Of a stretch of 64,000 nt of DNA, positions 35,700 through 44,917 are shown piece by piece (position 1 is the first letter of the stretch; each line of letters starts with the position of its first letter). The notes under the pieces were generated by a model. The model made no database searches. It was not told the origin of the DNA and saw nothing but the letters and a program-made list of their open reading frames with translations. This stretch comes from Nocardioidaceae bacterium (GTDB lineage: Bacteria; Actinomycetota; Actinomycetes; Propionibacteriales; Nocardioidaceae): positions 496,001 through 560,000 of the forward strand of contig CP076053.1 in the NCBI GenBank assembly GCA_018672315.1. The letters run 5' to 3'. The translations under genes were made by a program, and so were the position numbers.

Positions 35700-37024
35700 G
35701 AGCTGACGAGCCCCCGGCCCACCGGCACTCCGGCGAGCCGCTGCAGGTAGCGCTGCCACGCCCGCGTGAACTGCCGCTCCGTGGTGCCGAGCGTCGAGAA
35801 CGCCTGCGCGACCGGGGCCCCACCGTCGACCTGCTCGTAGAACGCGATCGTCGCTGCGGGCCCGTACCGCTCCGCCATCAGCCGCACCGCCAGCCAGGCC
35901 GCCTCGTAGGAGACGCCGAACTGCTCACCCGCCGGGTCGAACTCCAGCTCGCCCGGCAGCCGTCCGGGCGGGCCCTGCTCGCGGACCCGTTCGAGGATCG
36001 CGCCCGCGGCGACGTCGTCCGGAAGGTCCGTGACACGCAGGGCGGCCCAGTCGGCGTAGCCCTCCATCAGCCACAGCGGCAGCTCGGGCGAGGTCGACGC
36101 GTCGGTCGCGACGTGCACGGCCTCGTGCGTCATCACCACCTGCTCACCACGGTTGCCGAGCGTGCCCAGCACCACGGGGTTGACCACGACGTGCACCGGC
36201 GCCCCGGGCGAGGCACTGCCGTCGATGGTCGTGGTCACCGCGGCGACCGCGTCGTACGCGCCCTCGGGCTCCCCCAGCACGTGCGCGACCTCGACGGTGT
36301 CGTCGGGCACCTCGATCACCAGCGGACCGTCCCATGCCGGCAACGTGCGGGTCACCTCGCGCACCGCGGTGCGCCCCAGGGCGAGCACGCGCTCCACGCC
36401 GAGCGTCGAGGCCTCGTCCACCCGGGCCGAGACGCGGTCCACGGTGCGTACGGCGAGGTCGGCGCTCATCCACAGCGGCGTCCGTGCGCCCGCGGCGCCC
36501 GCTCCGACCAGCGCGACCTGTGGTGCGCCCGCGTCCGACTGCCCACCCACGTCGGCGAACGACACCGCGGCGGCCACCCGTACGCGCCGCGCCCCCGCGA
36601 AGGGGTCGCGGTAGGAGACCTCGACCTCGGCGGTCCACCGGCTCGGCGCGTCGAGCGTCGCCGCGACGTAGCGCAGCCGTACGTCCTCCAGCCCGATGGC
36701 GGCCACGTTGTCGGCCCACCGGTCGAGCACCGCCCGGGACCGCGACGACCCCGCGGCGAGTCCGCCCAACGCGGTGTCGTCGCCGTCCTCGAGCGCCTGC
36801 TCGACACGCTCGAGCAGGCTCGTCGTCGCCGCGGCGCGACCGGCACCGACGTCGCCGGTCGCGGCGGCGCCCTCGTTGCTGCCACCGCCCCGGCCGGGAT
36901 CCAGGGCGTCGACGTCGAGCGTCGTCGCGGGGTCGCGCAGCGTCCACCAGCCCGCGGCCACGACCACGAGCAGCAGGGCGAGCACTCCCACCAGGAGGGG
37001 GGCCCGCGTCCTGTCCGGCTGCAC
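35696..37024 (-). CDS. Membrane-anchored metallopeptidase-like protein
   Basis: The product is 442 aa from GTG 37024 (TACGAT 7 nt upstream, no ribosome-binding site). One N-terminal helix (about 9-28) anchors an extracellular chain. Residues about 70-200 look like an NTF2-like or ligand-binding region. In the C-half a gluzincin-like zinc site is visible: VVMTHEAVHVATDA (HExxH) followed about 20 residues later by LWLMEGYADW, whose Glu could be the third ligand. This resembles the peptidase MA-like family. It is coupled to pimB by a GTGA overlap. Cell-wall or surface protein processing is plausible but unproven. Confidence 0.85.
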   Translation of the reverse strand: MQPDRTRAPLLVGVLALLLVVVAAGWWTLRDPATTLDVDALDPGRGGGSNEGAAATGDVGAGRAAATTSLLERVEQALEDGDDTALGGLAAGSSRSRAVLDRWADNVAAIGLEDVRLRYVAATLDAPSRWTAEVEVSYRDPFAGARRVRVAAAVSFADVGGQSDAGAPQVALVGAGAAGARTPLWMSADLAVRTVDRVSARVDEASTLGVERVLALGRTAVREVTRTLPAWDGPLVIEVPDDTVEVAHVLGEPEGAYDAVAAVTTTIDGSASPGAPVHVVVNPVVLGTLGNRGEQVVMTHEAVHVATDASTSPELPLWLMEGYADWAALRVTDLPDDVAAGAILERVREQGPPGRLPGELEFDPAGEQFGVSYEAAWLAVRLMAERYGPAATIAFYEQVDGGAPVAQAFSTLGTTERQFTRAWQRYLQRLAGVPVGRGLVSS

Positions 37025-37031
37025 GGCGTCG

Positions 37032-37037
37032 ATCGTA
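37032..37037 (-). promoter_or_regulatory. -10 element (TACGAT) for leaderless peptidase-pimB transcript
   Basis: TACGAT on the minus strand lies 7 nt before GTG 37024. It would drive both the peptidase-like gene and pimB. Confidence 0.5.
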
Positions 37038-37049
37038 GGCGGCCGCGCC

Positions 37050-37298
37050 CTACGCCGACTCCACGCGGAGCCCCTGCGGCGGATCCTGGGCCGCCACCAT
37101 GCGCAGCGGCGGCACGAGGCCCGAGTCGGCGAGCACGTCGAGCGCCCGCAGCTCGTCGTCGGCGATCACGTCGGGACCGGTCCCGCCCGTGCCGCCCGCG
37201 CCGGCGGCGTCGGGCATGCCGAGCAGGACGCTCACGACGCAGTCGGAGCAGGCGAGCCCGCGGACGACACAGCTGTCGCAGTCGATGTGGACGGACAT
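37050..37298 (-). CDS. Small Cys-rich conserved protein
   Basis: The product is 82 aa. ATG 37298 has GGAGG about 5 nt upstream. The N-terminal third has two CxxC-type pairs (IDCDSCVVRGLACSDCVVSVLLG) that could bind zinc or an iron-sulfur cluster or form disulfides. A Gly-rich stretch and a short helical tail follow (DDELRALDVLADSGLVPPL). It lies 25 bp upstream of the peptidase gene on the same strand. Small proteins of this type occur beside the DEDDh/GIY-YIG nuclease gene in other actinobacteria, by my recollection. The function is unknown. Confidence 0.82.
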   Translation of the reverse strand: MSVHIDCDSCVVRGLACSDCVVSVLLGMPDAAGAGGTGGTGPDVIADDELRALDVLADSGLVPPLRMVAAQDPPQGLRVESA

Positions 37299-37412
37299 CG
37301 GTACCTCCAGGAGGTCGGGGAAGGCGAACCAGGGACGCGCAGCAGCAGACCACCGCCCACCGACAGAACCGCCCGGCCCGCGTGGCGGGACCCGGTTGTC
37401 GGTGGCCGCGCC

Positions 37413-37418
37413 TAGCGT
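37413..37418 (+). promoter_or_regulatory. -10 element (TAGCGT) for leaderless nuclease gene
   Basis: TAGCGT lies 8 nt before ATG 37427, with no ribosome-binding site between. Confidence 0.45.
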
Positions 37419-37426
37419 CCCGGCCC

Positions 37427-39208
37427 ATGAGCACCACCGCACCGACCCGCACCCCCAGCTGGGGCCAGCAGCGCAGCTTCGACGAGCTCGGGCGCCCCCT
37501 GCGCGAGACGACCTTCTGCGTCGTCGACCTCGAGACGACCGGCGGCTCGGCGGCGAAGGGCGCGATGATCACCGAGATCGGTGCCGTCAAGGTGCGGGGC
37601 GGCGAGGTGCTCGGCGAGCTCCAGAGCCTCGTCGACCCCGGTGAGCCGATCCCCCGGTTCATCTCGGTCCTCACCGGCATCACCGACGAGATGGTCGCGA
37701 CGGCGCCGACGATCGAGCAGGTGCTGCCCGCCTTCCTCGAGTTCGCGCAGGGCTGCGTGCTGGTCGCCCACAACGCGCCCTTCGACGTCGGGTTCCTCAA
37801 GCACTTCGCCGGCGTGCAGCAGCTGCCGTGGCCGGCCTTCGAGGTGCTCGACACGGCCAAGCTGGCGCGCCGGGTGCTCCATCGTGACGAGACACCGAAC
37901 TGCAAGCTGTCGACCCTCGCCGGCTACTTCGGCGCGAAGACGACACCGAACCACCGGGCGCTGTCCGACGCCCGCGCGACCGTCGACGTGCTGCACGGCA
38001 TGCTCGACCGTCTCGGGGGTCTCGGCGTGCACACGATGGAGGAGCTCTCGACGTTCTCGGCCAAGGTCTCCGCCGCCCAGCGCCGCAAGCGGCACCTCGC
38101 CGAGCACCTCCCCCACGCCCCGGGGGTGTACCTCTTCCGCGACACCCGCGACGAGGTGCTCTACGTCGGCACCTCCAAGGACCTGCGCACCCGCGTCCGC
38201 AGCTACTTCACCGCCTCGGAGACCCGGTCCCGCATGGGCGAGATGGTCGCGGTGGCCTCGCGGGTCGACCACGTCGAGTGCGCGACCGCGCTCGAGGCCG
38301 AGGTGCGCGAGCTGCGCCTGATCGGCGCCCACGAGCCGCGCTACAACCGGCGGTCGCGACGACCGACGAAGGTCACCTGGCTCAAGCTCACCGACGAGGC
38401 CTGGCCGCGCCTGTCGTACGTGCGCACGGTCGCCGAGGACGGCGGCACCTACCTCGGCCCGTTCCGCAACCGGCGCGCCGCGGAGGCGGTGGCCGGGTCC
38501 TTGCACGAGACCTTCCCGATCCGGCAGTGCACCGGGCGGCTGGCCCGACGACCCTCGGGGTCGGCGTGCGTGCTGGCCGAGATGGGACGCTGCCTGTCGC
38601 CGTGCGACGGGTCGACGTCACCGGAGGCGTACGCCGAGGTCGTCGACGGCGTACGCACCGCCCTGGCCGCCAGCGGCGACGCCGTGGTCGAGCGGCTGAC
38701 CCACCGCATGCGCGACCTCGCCGCCGAGGAGCGCTTCGAGGACGCCGCAGCCCAGCGCGACCGCCTGTTCGCCTTCGTGCGCGCCACCTCGCGGGCCCAG
38801 CGGCTGGTCGCGCTGACCCGCCTGCCCGAGCTGGTGGGCGCCCGGCGCGAGGCCGACGGGGCCTGGCAGGTGCACGTCGTACGCCACGGGCGCCTCTGCG
38901 CGGCCGGCGTGATGCGCGGCGCCGTCGACGCGACGGTCTGGGTCGACGACCTGCGCGCGTCCGCCGAGACCGTGCGGCCCGGGCCCGGTCCGACGCCGGC
39001 CGCGACGGCCGAGGAGAGCGAGCGCCTGCTGCGCTGGCTCGAGCAGGAGGGCGTACGCCTCGTGTCCGTCGACGGCGACTGGACCTCCCCGGTCACCGGC
39101 GGCGGCCGCCACCTCGCCTCGCTCGACGCCGCCGCGGCGTCGAAGGAGCAGCTGGTGCCCTTCGACGAGCGACGTCGTCTGCCGGTCGCCCACCAGCCGG
39201 CCCGGTGA
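37427..39208 (+). CDS. DEDDh 3'-5' exonuclease fused to a UvrC-like GIY-YIG nuclease domain
   Basis: The product is 593 aa. The N-terminal exonuclease (about 25-195) shows FCVVDLETTGGS, LVAHNAPFDVGFL and the HRALSDARATVDVL block, the DnaQ/epsilon-type DEDDh set. A GIY-YIG domain follows (GVYLFRDTRDEVLYVGTSKDL, then ALEAEVRELRLIGAHEPRYN), with a UvrC-like Cys segment (GRCLSPCDG) and a UVR-like helix pair (DLAAEERFEDAAAQRDRL). The gene matches Rv2191. A DNA repair role is likely, but the substrate is unknown. It is transcribed opposite to the small Cys protein. Confidence 0.94.
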   Translation: MSTTAPTRTPSWGQQRSFDELGRPLRETTFCVVDLETTGGSAAKGAMITEIGAVKVRGGEVLGELQSLVDPGEPIPRFISVLTGITDEMVATAPTIEQVLPAFLEFAQGCVLVAHNAPFDVGFLKHFAGVQQLPWPAFEVLDTAKLARRVLHRDETPNCKLSTLAGYFGAKTTPNHRALSDARATVDVLHGMLDRLGGLGVHTMEELSTFSAKVSAAQRRKRHLAEHLPHAPGVYLFRDTRDEVLYVGTSKDLRTRVRSYFTASETRSRMGEMVAVASRVDHVECATALEAEVRELRLIGAHEPRYNRRSRRPTKVTWLKLTDEAWPRLSYVRTVAEDGGTYLGPFRNRRAAEAVAGSLHETFPIRQCTGRLARRPSGSACVLAEMGRCLSPCDGSTSPEAYAEVVDGVRTALAASGDAVVERLTHRMRDLAAEERFEDAAAQRDRLFAFVRATSRAQRLVALTRLPELVGARREADGAWQVHVVRHGRLCAAGVMRGAVDATVWVDDLRASAETVRPGPGPTPAATAEESERLLRWLEQEGVRLVSVDGDWTSPVTGGGRHLASLDAAAASKEQLVPFDERRRLPVAHQPAR

Positions 39209-39265
39209 GGCGCAGACAAGCGTCACCCTCTCGCTTTGCGGTGACGAGTGCACCAGGATGCTGGT

Positions 39266-40795
39266 GTGAGCGAGACGCTGTGCATCGACGGGACGTGGCG
39301 CGCCGCGTCCGACGGCGAGACCCGGGAGATCCGCTGTCCGGCCGACCGTGACCAGGTCGTCGCGGTGGTCGCAGAGGCGTCGCCGAGCGACGCGGAGGCC
39401 GCCGTCCGCGCCGCGCGCGCCGCGTACGACGACGGACCGTGGCGCCACACGCCCACCCCGGAGCGCGCCGCGCTGCTCCTGCGCCTGGCCGATCGCCTCG
39501 AGGCGGACACCGAGGAGGTCGCCCGCCTGGAGTCGCTCGACACCGGCAAGCGTCTCGCCGAGGGACGCATCGACGTCGCCGACGTCGTCTCGGTGTTCCG
39601 GCACTTCGCCTCGGTCGCGCAGGCCGACGCCGGCCGCGTGGTCGACACCGGCATGCCCCACGTCCGCAGCCGCGTGGTCCACGAGCCCGTGGGCGTCTGC
39701 TCGCTGATCACGCCGTGGAACTTCCCCCTGCTGCAGACCTCCTGGAAGGTCGCCCCCGCGCTGGCCGCCGGCAACAGCTTCGTGCTCAAGCCGAGCGAGC
39801 TCACCCCGAGCTCGGCCATCTGACTGGTCCGGGCGCTCGCCGACTGCGGCCTGCCCGACGGCGTGGCCAACCTCGTGCTCGGCGCGGGCGACCGGGTCGG
39901 CCCGACGCTCACGGGTCACGAGGCCGTCGACCTGGTGTCCTTCACCGGCGGCCTCGTCACCGGCCGCCGCATCATGGCCTCGGCCGCCGAGGGCGTGAAG
40001 CGCGTGGCTCTCGAGCTGGGCGGCAAGAACCCGAACGTCGTCTTCGCCGACGCCGACCGGGAGGCGGCCCTGGACAACGCCCTGACGGCGATCTTCCTCG
40101 ACTCGGGCCAGGTCTGCTCCGCCGGCGCCCGCCTCGTCGTCGAGGAGTCCATCGCCGAGGAGTTCGTGGCCGAGCTGGCGCAGCGCGCCGACCGCATCCG
40201 CCTCGGCGGCCCCTTCGACACCCAGGCCGAGACCGGGCCGCTGATCAGCGAGGACCACCGGGCGAAGGTCGAGGCGTACGTCGCCCGCGCCCTGGAGCAG
40301 GGCGCCACCCTCCGGGCCGGCGGGTGCCGCCCCGACGGCGAGGCGTACGAGAAGGGCTGGTTCTACCGGCCGACCGTGCTCGACGGCTGCACCCAGCAGA
40401 TGGACTGCGTCCACGACGAGTCCTTCGGCCCCGTGCTGACCGTCGAGACCTTCTCCGGCGTCGACGACGAGAGCACCGAGGACGCGGCCGTCGCGATCGC
40501 CAACGACACCGTGTACGGGCTCGCCGGCGCGGGGGGGACCTCCGACGCCGGTCGCGCCGAGCGCGTCGCGGCCCGGCTGCGCCACGGCACGATCTGGATC
40601 AACGACTACCACCCCTACGTCCCGCAGGCCGAGTGGGGCGGGATGGGGCAGAGCGGCATCGGCCGCGAGCTCGGCCTGGCCGGGCTCGCGGAGTACCGCG
40701 AGACCAAGCACGTCTGGCACAACACCCGACCGGCGCCCACGGGCTGGTTCGGGAGCGGGACGAGCACCGCAGCGGCACCGGAGGAGGACGCGTGA
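39266..40795 (+). pseudogene. betB: Betaine-aldehyde dehydrogenase with in-frame TGA
   Basis: The frame runs from GTG 39266 (AGGA 7 nt upstream) to TGA 40795 and would encode about 508 aa, the normal ALDH length. Codon 186 at 39821-39823 is TGA, in the middle of an otherwise continuous alignment ([11 protein letters not shown], stop, [20 protein letters not shown]). The NAD-binding PWNFPLLQ region, the active-site Glu segment [12 protein letters not shown] and the catalytic Cys284 (GQVCSAG) are intact downstream. It would oxidise betaine aldehyde to glycine betaine. The stop may be a real inactivating mutation, a sequencing error, or low-level readthrough. Its stop overlaps betA by GTGA. Confidence 0.85.
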
Positions 40796-42507
40796 AGCGC
40801 TACGACTACGTGATCGTCGGCGGCGGGTCCGCCGGCTCCGCCCTGGCCAACCGGTTGTCCTCCGACGCCGGCACAACGGTGCTCGTTTTTGGAGGCGGGT
40901 CGGCCCGACACCAAGCTGGACCCGTTCATCCACATGCCGGCGGCGCTGCCGTACCCGATCGGCAACCGGCTCTACGACTGGAAGTACGAGTCCGAGCCCG
41001 AGCCCCACATGGGCGGCCGACGCGTGTACCACGCCCGCGGCAAGGTGCTCGGCGGGTCCTCCTCGATCAACGGCATGATCTTCCAGCGCGGCAACCCCCT
41101 CGACTACGAGCGGTGGGCCGCGGACCCGGGCATGGAGGCCTGGGACTACGCGCACTGCCTGCCGTACTTCAAGCGCATGGAGAGCTGCCTGGCCGGCGCC
41201 GACGCCTGGCGCGGCGGGTCCGGACCCCTCGCCCTCGAGCGGGGACCGGCCACCTCCCCGCTGTTCCAGGCGTTCTTCGAGGCCGTCCAGCAGGCGGGTC
41301 ATCCGCTCACCGACGACGTGAACGGCTACCGCCAGGAGGGCTTCGCACCCTTCGACCGCAACGTGCACCGTGGTCGCAGGCTCTCGGCGAGCCAGGCGTA
41401 CCTCGCGCCGGTCCGCGGCCGCAGCAACCTCACCGTCCACACGCTCAGCCAGGTCACCGGCCTGCGGTGGGCGGTCCGGCGCCTCGCGTCACCGGCGTGG
41501 ACTACGTGCGCGCCGGCAAGGTCCAGCGCAGCGTCGAGGCCGGCGAGGTCGTCCTGTGCGGCGGCGCGATCAACTCCCCGCAGCTGCTGCAGCTCTCCGG
41601 CGTGGGTGACCCCGAGCTGCTCAAGCGCCTCGACATCGAGGTGAAGGCCGACCTCCCGGGCGTCGGCGCGAACCTGCAGGACCACCTCGAGGTGTACGTC
41701 CAGCACGCCGCGAAGCAGCCGGTCTCGATCGCCCCCTGGCTCAAGCACCACCACAAGCCGCGCATCGGTGCCGAGTGGCTCTTCCCGCGGCGCGGGGTCG
41801 GCGCCTCCAACCACTTCGAGGCGGGCGGATTCATCCGCAGCAACGACGACGTGGCGTACCCCAACCTGATGTTCCACTTCCTGCCGATCGCCATCCGGTA
41901 CGACGGGTCCCAGCCCGCGGCCGAGCACGGCTACCAGGTGCACATCGGTCCGATGTACTCCGATGTGCGCGGCTGGCTGCGGATCCGCTCGACCGATCCC
42001 TTCGAGCACCCCGCGATGCAGTTCAACTACCTCTCCACGGAGAACGACCGCCGGGAGTGGATCGAGATGGTGCGGGCCGCCCGCGAGATCCTCGCCCAGC
42101 CGGCGTTCGCCGCGTTCTCCGCGGGAGAGATCTCCCCCGGTCCCTCGGTCGAGACCGACCAGGAGATCCTCGACTGGGTCGCCCAGGACGCCGAGACCGC
42201 ACTGCACCCGTCCTGCACCGCCAAGATGGGCACGGGTGAGGACGCCGTGCTCGACCCCGCCTCGCTCCGTGTCCACGGCGTCGAGGGGCTGCGGGTCGTC
42301 GACGCGTCCTCCATGCCGTACGTCACCAACGGCAACATCTACGCGCCGGTGATGATGCTCGCCGAGAAGGCGGCCGACCTGATCGCGGGCAACACCCCGC
42401 TCCCGGCGCTCGACGCGCCCTTCTACCGCCACGGCGCGGGCATGCCGTTGTGGCCCGAGGGCGACCCGCGCAACGACGCACGACCCGGCACCGTCCACAT
42501 CGGCTGA
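40792..42507 (+). pseudogene. betA: Choline dehydrogenase (GMC oxidoreductase) with two frameshifts
   Basis: GTG 40792 follows GAGGAGG. The FAD-binding [19 protein letters not shown] starts in one frame. An extra T in a T5 run (40886-40890) moves the reading to another frame, where [18 protein letters not shown] and the GMC signature [16 protein letters not shown] continue. A missing base near 41471-41473 returns it to the first frame ([14 protein letters not shown]) up to the C-terminal HPSCTAKMG active-site block and [12 protein letters not shown]. Both lesions are single bases and offset each other. The enzyme would oxidise choline to betaine aldehyde. Pseudogene or assembly error cannot be separated here. 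Confidence 0.85.
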
Positions 42508-42523
42508 CCCACCAGGAGGAAGC

Positions 42524-44596
42524 ATGAGCGCACCCACGCAGGAGACCCCCCTCAGCGGTCTCCCGGCCGAGGACGACGGCCCCGACTGGACCCTGAACCG
42601 CGCGGTCTTCGGCGCCGCGGCGGCCGTGACCCTCGCCGTCACGATCTGGTGCGTCAGCGCTCCCGACAACGCCGAGTCGACGCTGGGTGCCGTCGTCGGC
42701 TGGGTCTCGAGCGGACTGGGGTGGTACTACATCGCCCTGACGACCTCGGTGCTGCTGTTCGTGATCTTCCTGGGCTTCAGCCGGTACGGCTCGGTGCGGC
42801 TCGGCCCCGAGCACTCGCGGCCGCAGTACTCCACGGGTGCCTGGGCGGCGATGCTGTTCGCTGCCGGCATCGGCACCGACCTCATCTTCTACGCCGTGTA
42901 CGAGCCCGCGTACCAGTACCTCAACCCGCCGGTGATCGAGGGCGGCACGGTACAGGCGGCCCGCGAGGCGACCGTGTGGACGCTGTTCCACTACGGGATC
43001 TCGGGGTGGGGCATGTACTCGCTGATGGGCATGAGCCTCGCGTTCTTCGCCTACCGCGTCGGGCTGCCGCTGGCGGTGCGCTCCGCGCTCTACCCGCTCA
43101 TCGGCAAGCGCATCGACGGGCCGATCGGCACGGCTGCGGACACCGCCGCCATCCTCGGCACGATCTTCGGCGTCGCGACCTCCCTCGGCATCGGGGTCGT
43201 GAGCCTCAACGTCGGCCTCGAGGTCATCTTCGGCATCGGGGTCGGGCTGCCGGCCCAGATCGCCCTGATCGTGCTGGCGATCGCGATCGCCACGGTCTCG
43301 GCGGTCGCCGGCGTCGACAAGGGCATCAAGCGCATCTCGCAGTTCAACGTGCTGCTGGCGATCGCCCTGGTGCTCTACATCCTGGTCACCGGTCGCACCG
43401 CCTACCTCCTCAACGGGCTGGTCTCGAACGTCGGCGACTACGTCCGCATGTTCCCCGGACTCACCAACGAGACGTTCGCCTACACCGACACCGGCGACTG
43501 GATGAGCCTGTGGACCCTGTTCTTCTGGGCGTGGTGGATCGCCTGGGCGGCCTTCGTCGGCCTGTTCCTGGCACGCATCTCGCGCGGTCGCACGATCCGG
43601 CAGTTCGTCGCGGGCACCATGATCATCCCGTTCAGCTACATCGTCATGTGGGTGACGGTCTTCGGCAACGCGGCACTGGAGCAGCTGCGCTCCGGCAACC
43701 GCGACTTCGCCTCCATCGTCAACGACGCCTCGGGGCCCGACACGGCGCTGTGGTCGCTGCTGGAGCAGTACCCGGCCTCCGGCGTGGTCGCCGCGCTGTT
43801 CATCCTCATCGGCCTGCTGTTCTACGTCACCTCCGCGGACTCCGGTGCGCTGGTGATGGCGAACCTGTCGAGCACGCTGCGCACCGCCAACACGGACTCG
43901 GGCCCCCCGCTGCGCATCTTCTGGGCGGTGGCGACCGGCGTCCTGACGCTGTCGATCCTGTCGGTCGGCGGCATCTACGCGCTGCAGTACGCCACGATCA
44001 TCGTGGGCCTGCCGTTCGCGATCGTGATGCTCGGCGTGATGTGGGGCCTGTGGAAGGCGCTCTCGGTCGAGGGGCGCATGGCCGACAGCAGAGCGGGGTC
44101 GCTGCCCAGCGCCCTGTCGGGACGCAGCACCGTGGTCGGTGAGCCCGAGCGTCCCGGCATCCCGTGGCAGACGCGACTGCGTCGCGCGATGTCCTTCCCG
44201 ACCCAGGCCGAGGCGGGTGACTTCCTGGCGAGCACGGTCACGCCCGCTCTGGAGCAGGTCGCGAGCGAGCTCCGCGCCACCGGGGTCGAGGTCGACGTCG
44301 AGAGCGTGGTCGACGAGCACGACCAGCCGGCGATCCGGCTGCGCGCGGGACTCGGCGAGCAGCCCTTCGAGTACGCCGTGCAGCACTCCTCGGCACCGAT
44401 CCCCTCCTACGGGGGCATGGTGCCGCGCGGCGACGACACCTACTCGCGGCTGGAGGTGCACCTGCACGACGGCGGACAGGGCTACGACGTCATGGGCTAC
44501 AGCCGCACGCAGCTCATCGACGACGTCCTCGACCAGTACGAGCGCCACCTGGAGTTCCTGAGGCTCTCGGACGGTACGGCACGGCCGGACAGCTGA
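42524..44596 (+). CDS. betT: BCCT family choline/betaine transporter (BetT-like)
   Basis: The product is 690 aa with AGGAGG before ATG 42524, 16 bp after betA. Twelve hydrophobic helices are present. The BCCT signature is visible in the aromatic-rich stretch TLFFWAWWIAWAAFVGLFLARISRGR, with MLFAAGIGTDLIFYAVYEP earlier. The soluble C-terminal domain of about 150 residues (SFPTQAEAGDFLASTVTPALEQV) matches the long BetT type of E. coli, which is driven by the proton gradient. It imports choline, or betaine if choline oxidation is lost. Unlike betB and betA it has no lesion. Confidence 0.94.
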   Translation: MSAPTQETPLSGLPAEDDGPDWTLNRAVFGAAAAVTLAVTIWCVSAPDNAESTLGAVVGWVSSGLGWYYIALTTSVLLFVIFLGFSRYGSVRLGPEHSRPQYSTGAWAAMLFAAGIGTDLIFYAVYEPAYQYLNPPVIEGGTVQAAREATVWTLFHYGISGWGMYSLMGMSLAFFAYRVGLPLAVRSALYPLIGKRIDGPIGTAADTAAILGTIFGVATSLGIGVVSLNVGLEVIFGIGVGLPAQIALIVLAIAIATVSAVAGVDKGIKRISQFNVLLAIALVLYILVTGRTAYLLNGLVSNVGDYVRMFPGLTNETFAYTDTGDWMSLWTLFFWAWWIAWAAFVGLFLARISRGRTIRQFVAGTMIIPFSYIVMWVTVFGNAALEQLRSGNRDFASIVNDASGPDTALWSLLEQYPASGVVAALFILIGLLFYVTSADSGALVMANLSSTLRTANTDSGPPLRIFWAVATGVLTLSILSVGGIYALQYATIIVGLPFAIVMLGVMWGLWKALSVEGRMADSRAGSLPSALSGRSTVVGEPERPGIPWQTRLRRAMSFPTQAEAGDFLASTVTPALEQVASELRATGVEVDVESVVDEHDQPAIRLRAGLGEQPFEYAVQHSSAPIPSYGGMVPRGDDTYSRLEVHLHDGGQGYDVMGYSRTQLIDDVLDQYERHLEFLRLSDGTARPDS

Positions 44597-44607
44597 TCGG
44601 CGGACGC

Positions 44608-44613
44608 TAGGTT
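44608..44613 (+). promoter_or_regulatory. -10 element (TAGGTT) for leaderless asnC-like gene
   Basis: TAGGTT lies 6 nt before ATG 44620; there is no ribosome-binding site. Confidence 0.5.
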
Positions 44614-44619
44614 GCTCCC

Positions 44620-44898
44620 ATGATGACCGCGATCGTCCTCGTCCAGGCCCGGTCCGGGCGCGTCCCGGAGACGGCCGAGGCGATCGCCGGCATCGAGGGG
44701 GTCTCGGAGGTCTACTCGGTCACCGGCGGGGTCGACCTGATCGCGATCGTGCGGGTCCGTGAGCACGACGAGATCGCCACGGTCATCACCGAGCACCTCG
44801 ACAAGGTCGACGGCGTGGAGCGCACCGAGACGCACATCGCGTTCCGCGCGTACTCCCGCACCGACCTGGAGGCCGCCTTCTCCCTCGGCCTGGACTGA
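44620..44898 (+). CDS. Stand-alone Lrp/AsnC ligand-binding (RAM) domain protein
   Basis: The product is 92 aa. It consists only of the C-terminal RAM domain of Lrp/AsnC regulators: TAIVLVQARSGRVPETAEAIAGIEGVSEVYSVTG, then VDLIAIVRVREHDEIATVI. No DNA-binding HTH is present. Such small proteins bind amino acids and may modulate full-length Lrp partners or enzymes. It converges with trpD, separated by a short hairpin, so a link to amino-acid sensing is reasonable but unproven. ATG 44620 is followed by a second ATG. Confidence 0.9.
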   Translation: MMTAIVLVQARSGRVPETAEAIAGIEGVSEVYSVTGGVDLIAIVRVREHDEIATVITEHLDKVDGVERTETHIAFRAYSRTDLEAAFSLGLD

Positions 44899-44899
44899 C

Positions 44900-44917
44900 A
44901 GCCCGACCGAACGGGCT
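44900..44917. terminator. Small hairpin between the AsnC-like gene and trpD
   Basis: agcccg and cgggct arms with a 6-nt loop lie between two convergent genes. The stem is short and there is no T-tract, so this is tentative. Confidence 0.4.

Noticed and set aside
39821-39823. Selenocysteine codon in betB
   Set aside because: Aldehyde dehydrogenases use Cys at another site (here residue 284). The TGA position is not catalytic, and I saw no selenocysteine insertion element.
40886-40890. Programmed frameshift in betA
   Set aside because: The T5 run is not a canonical slippery heptamer, and a second, opposite lesion 580 bp later is needed to restore the frame. Mutation or sequencing error is simpler.
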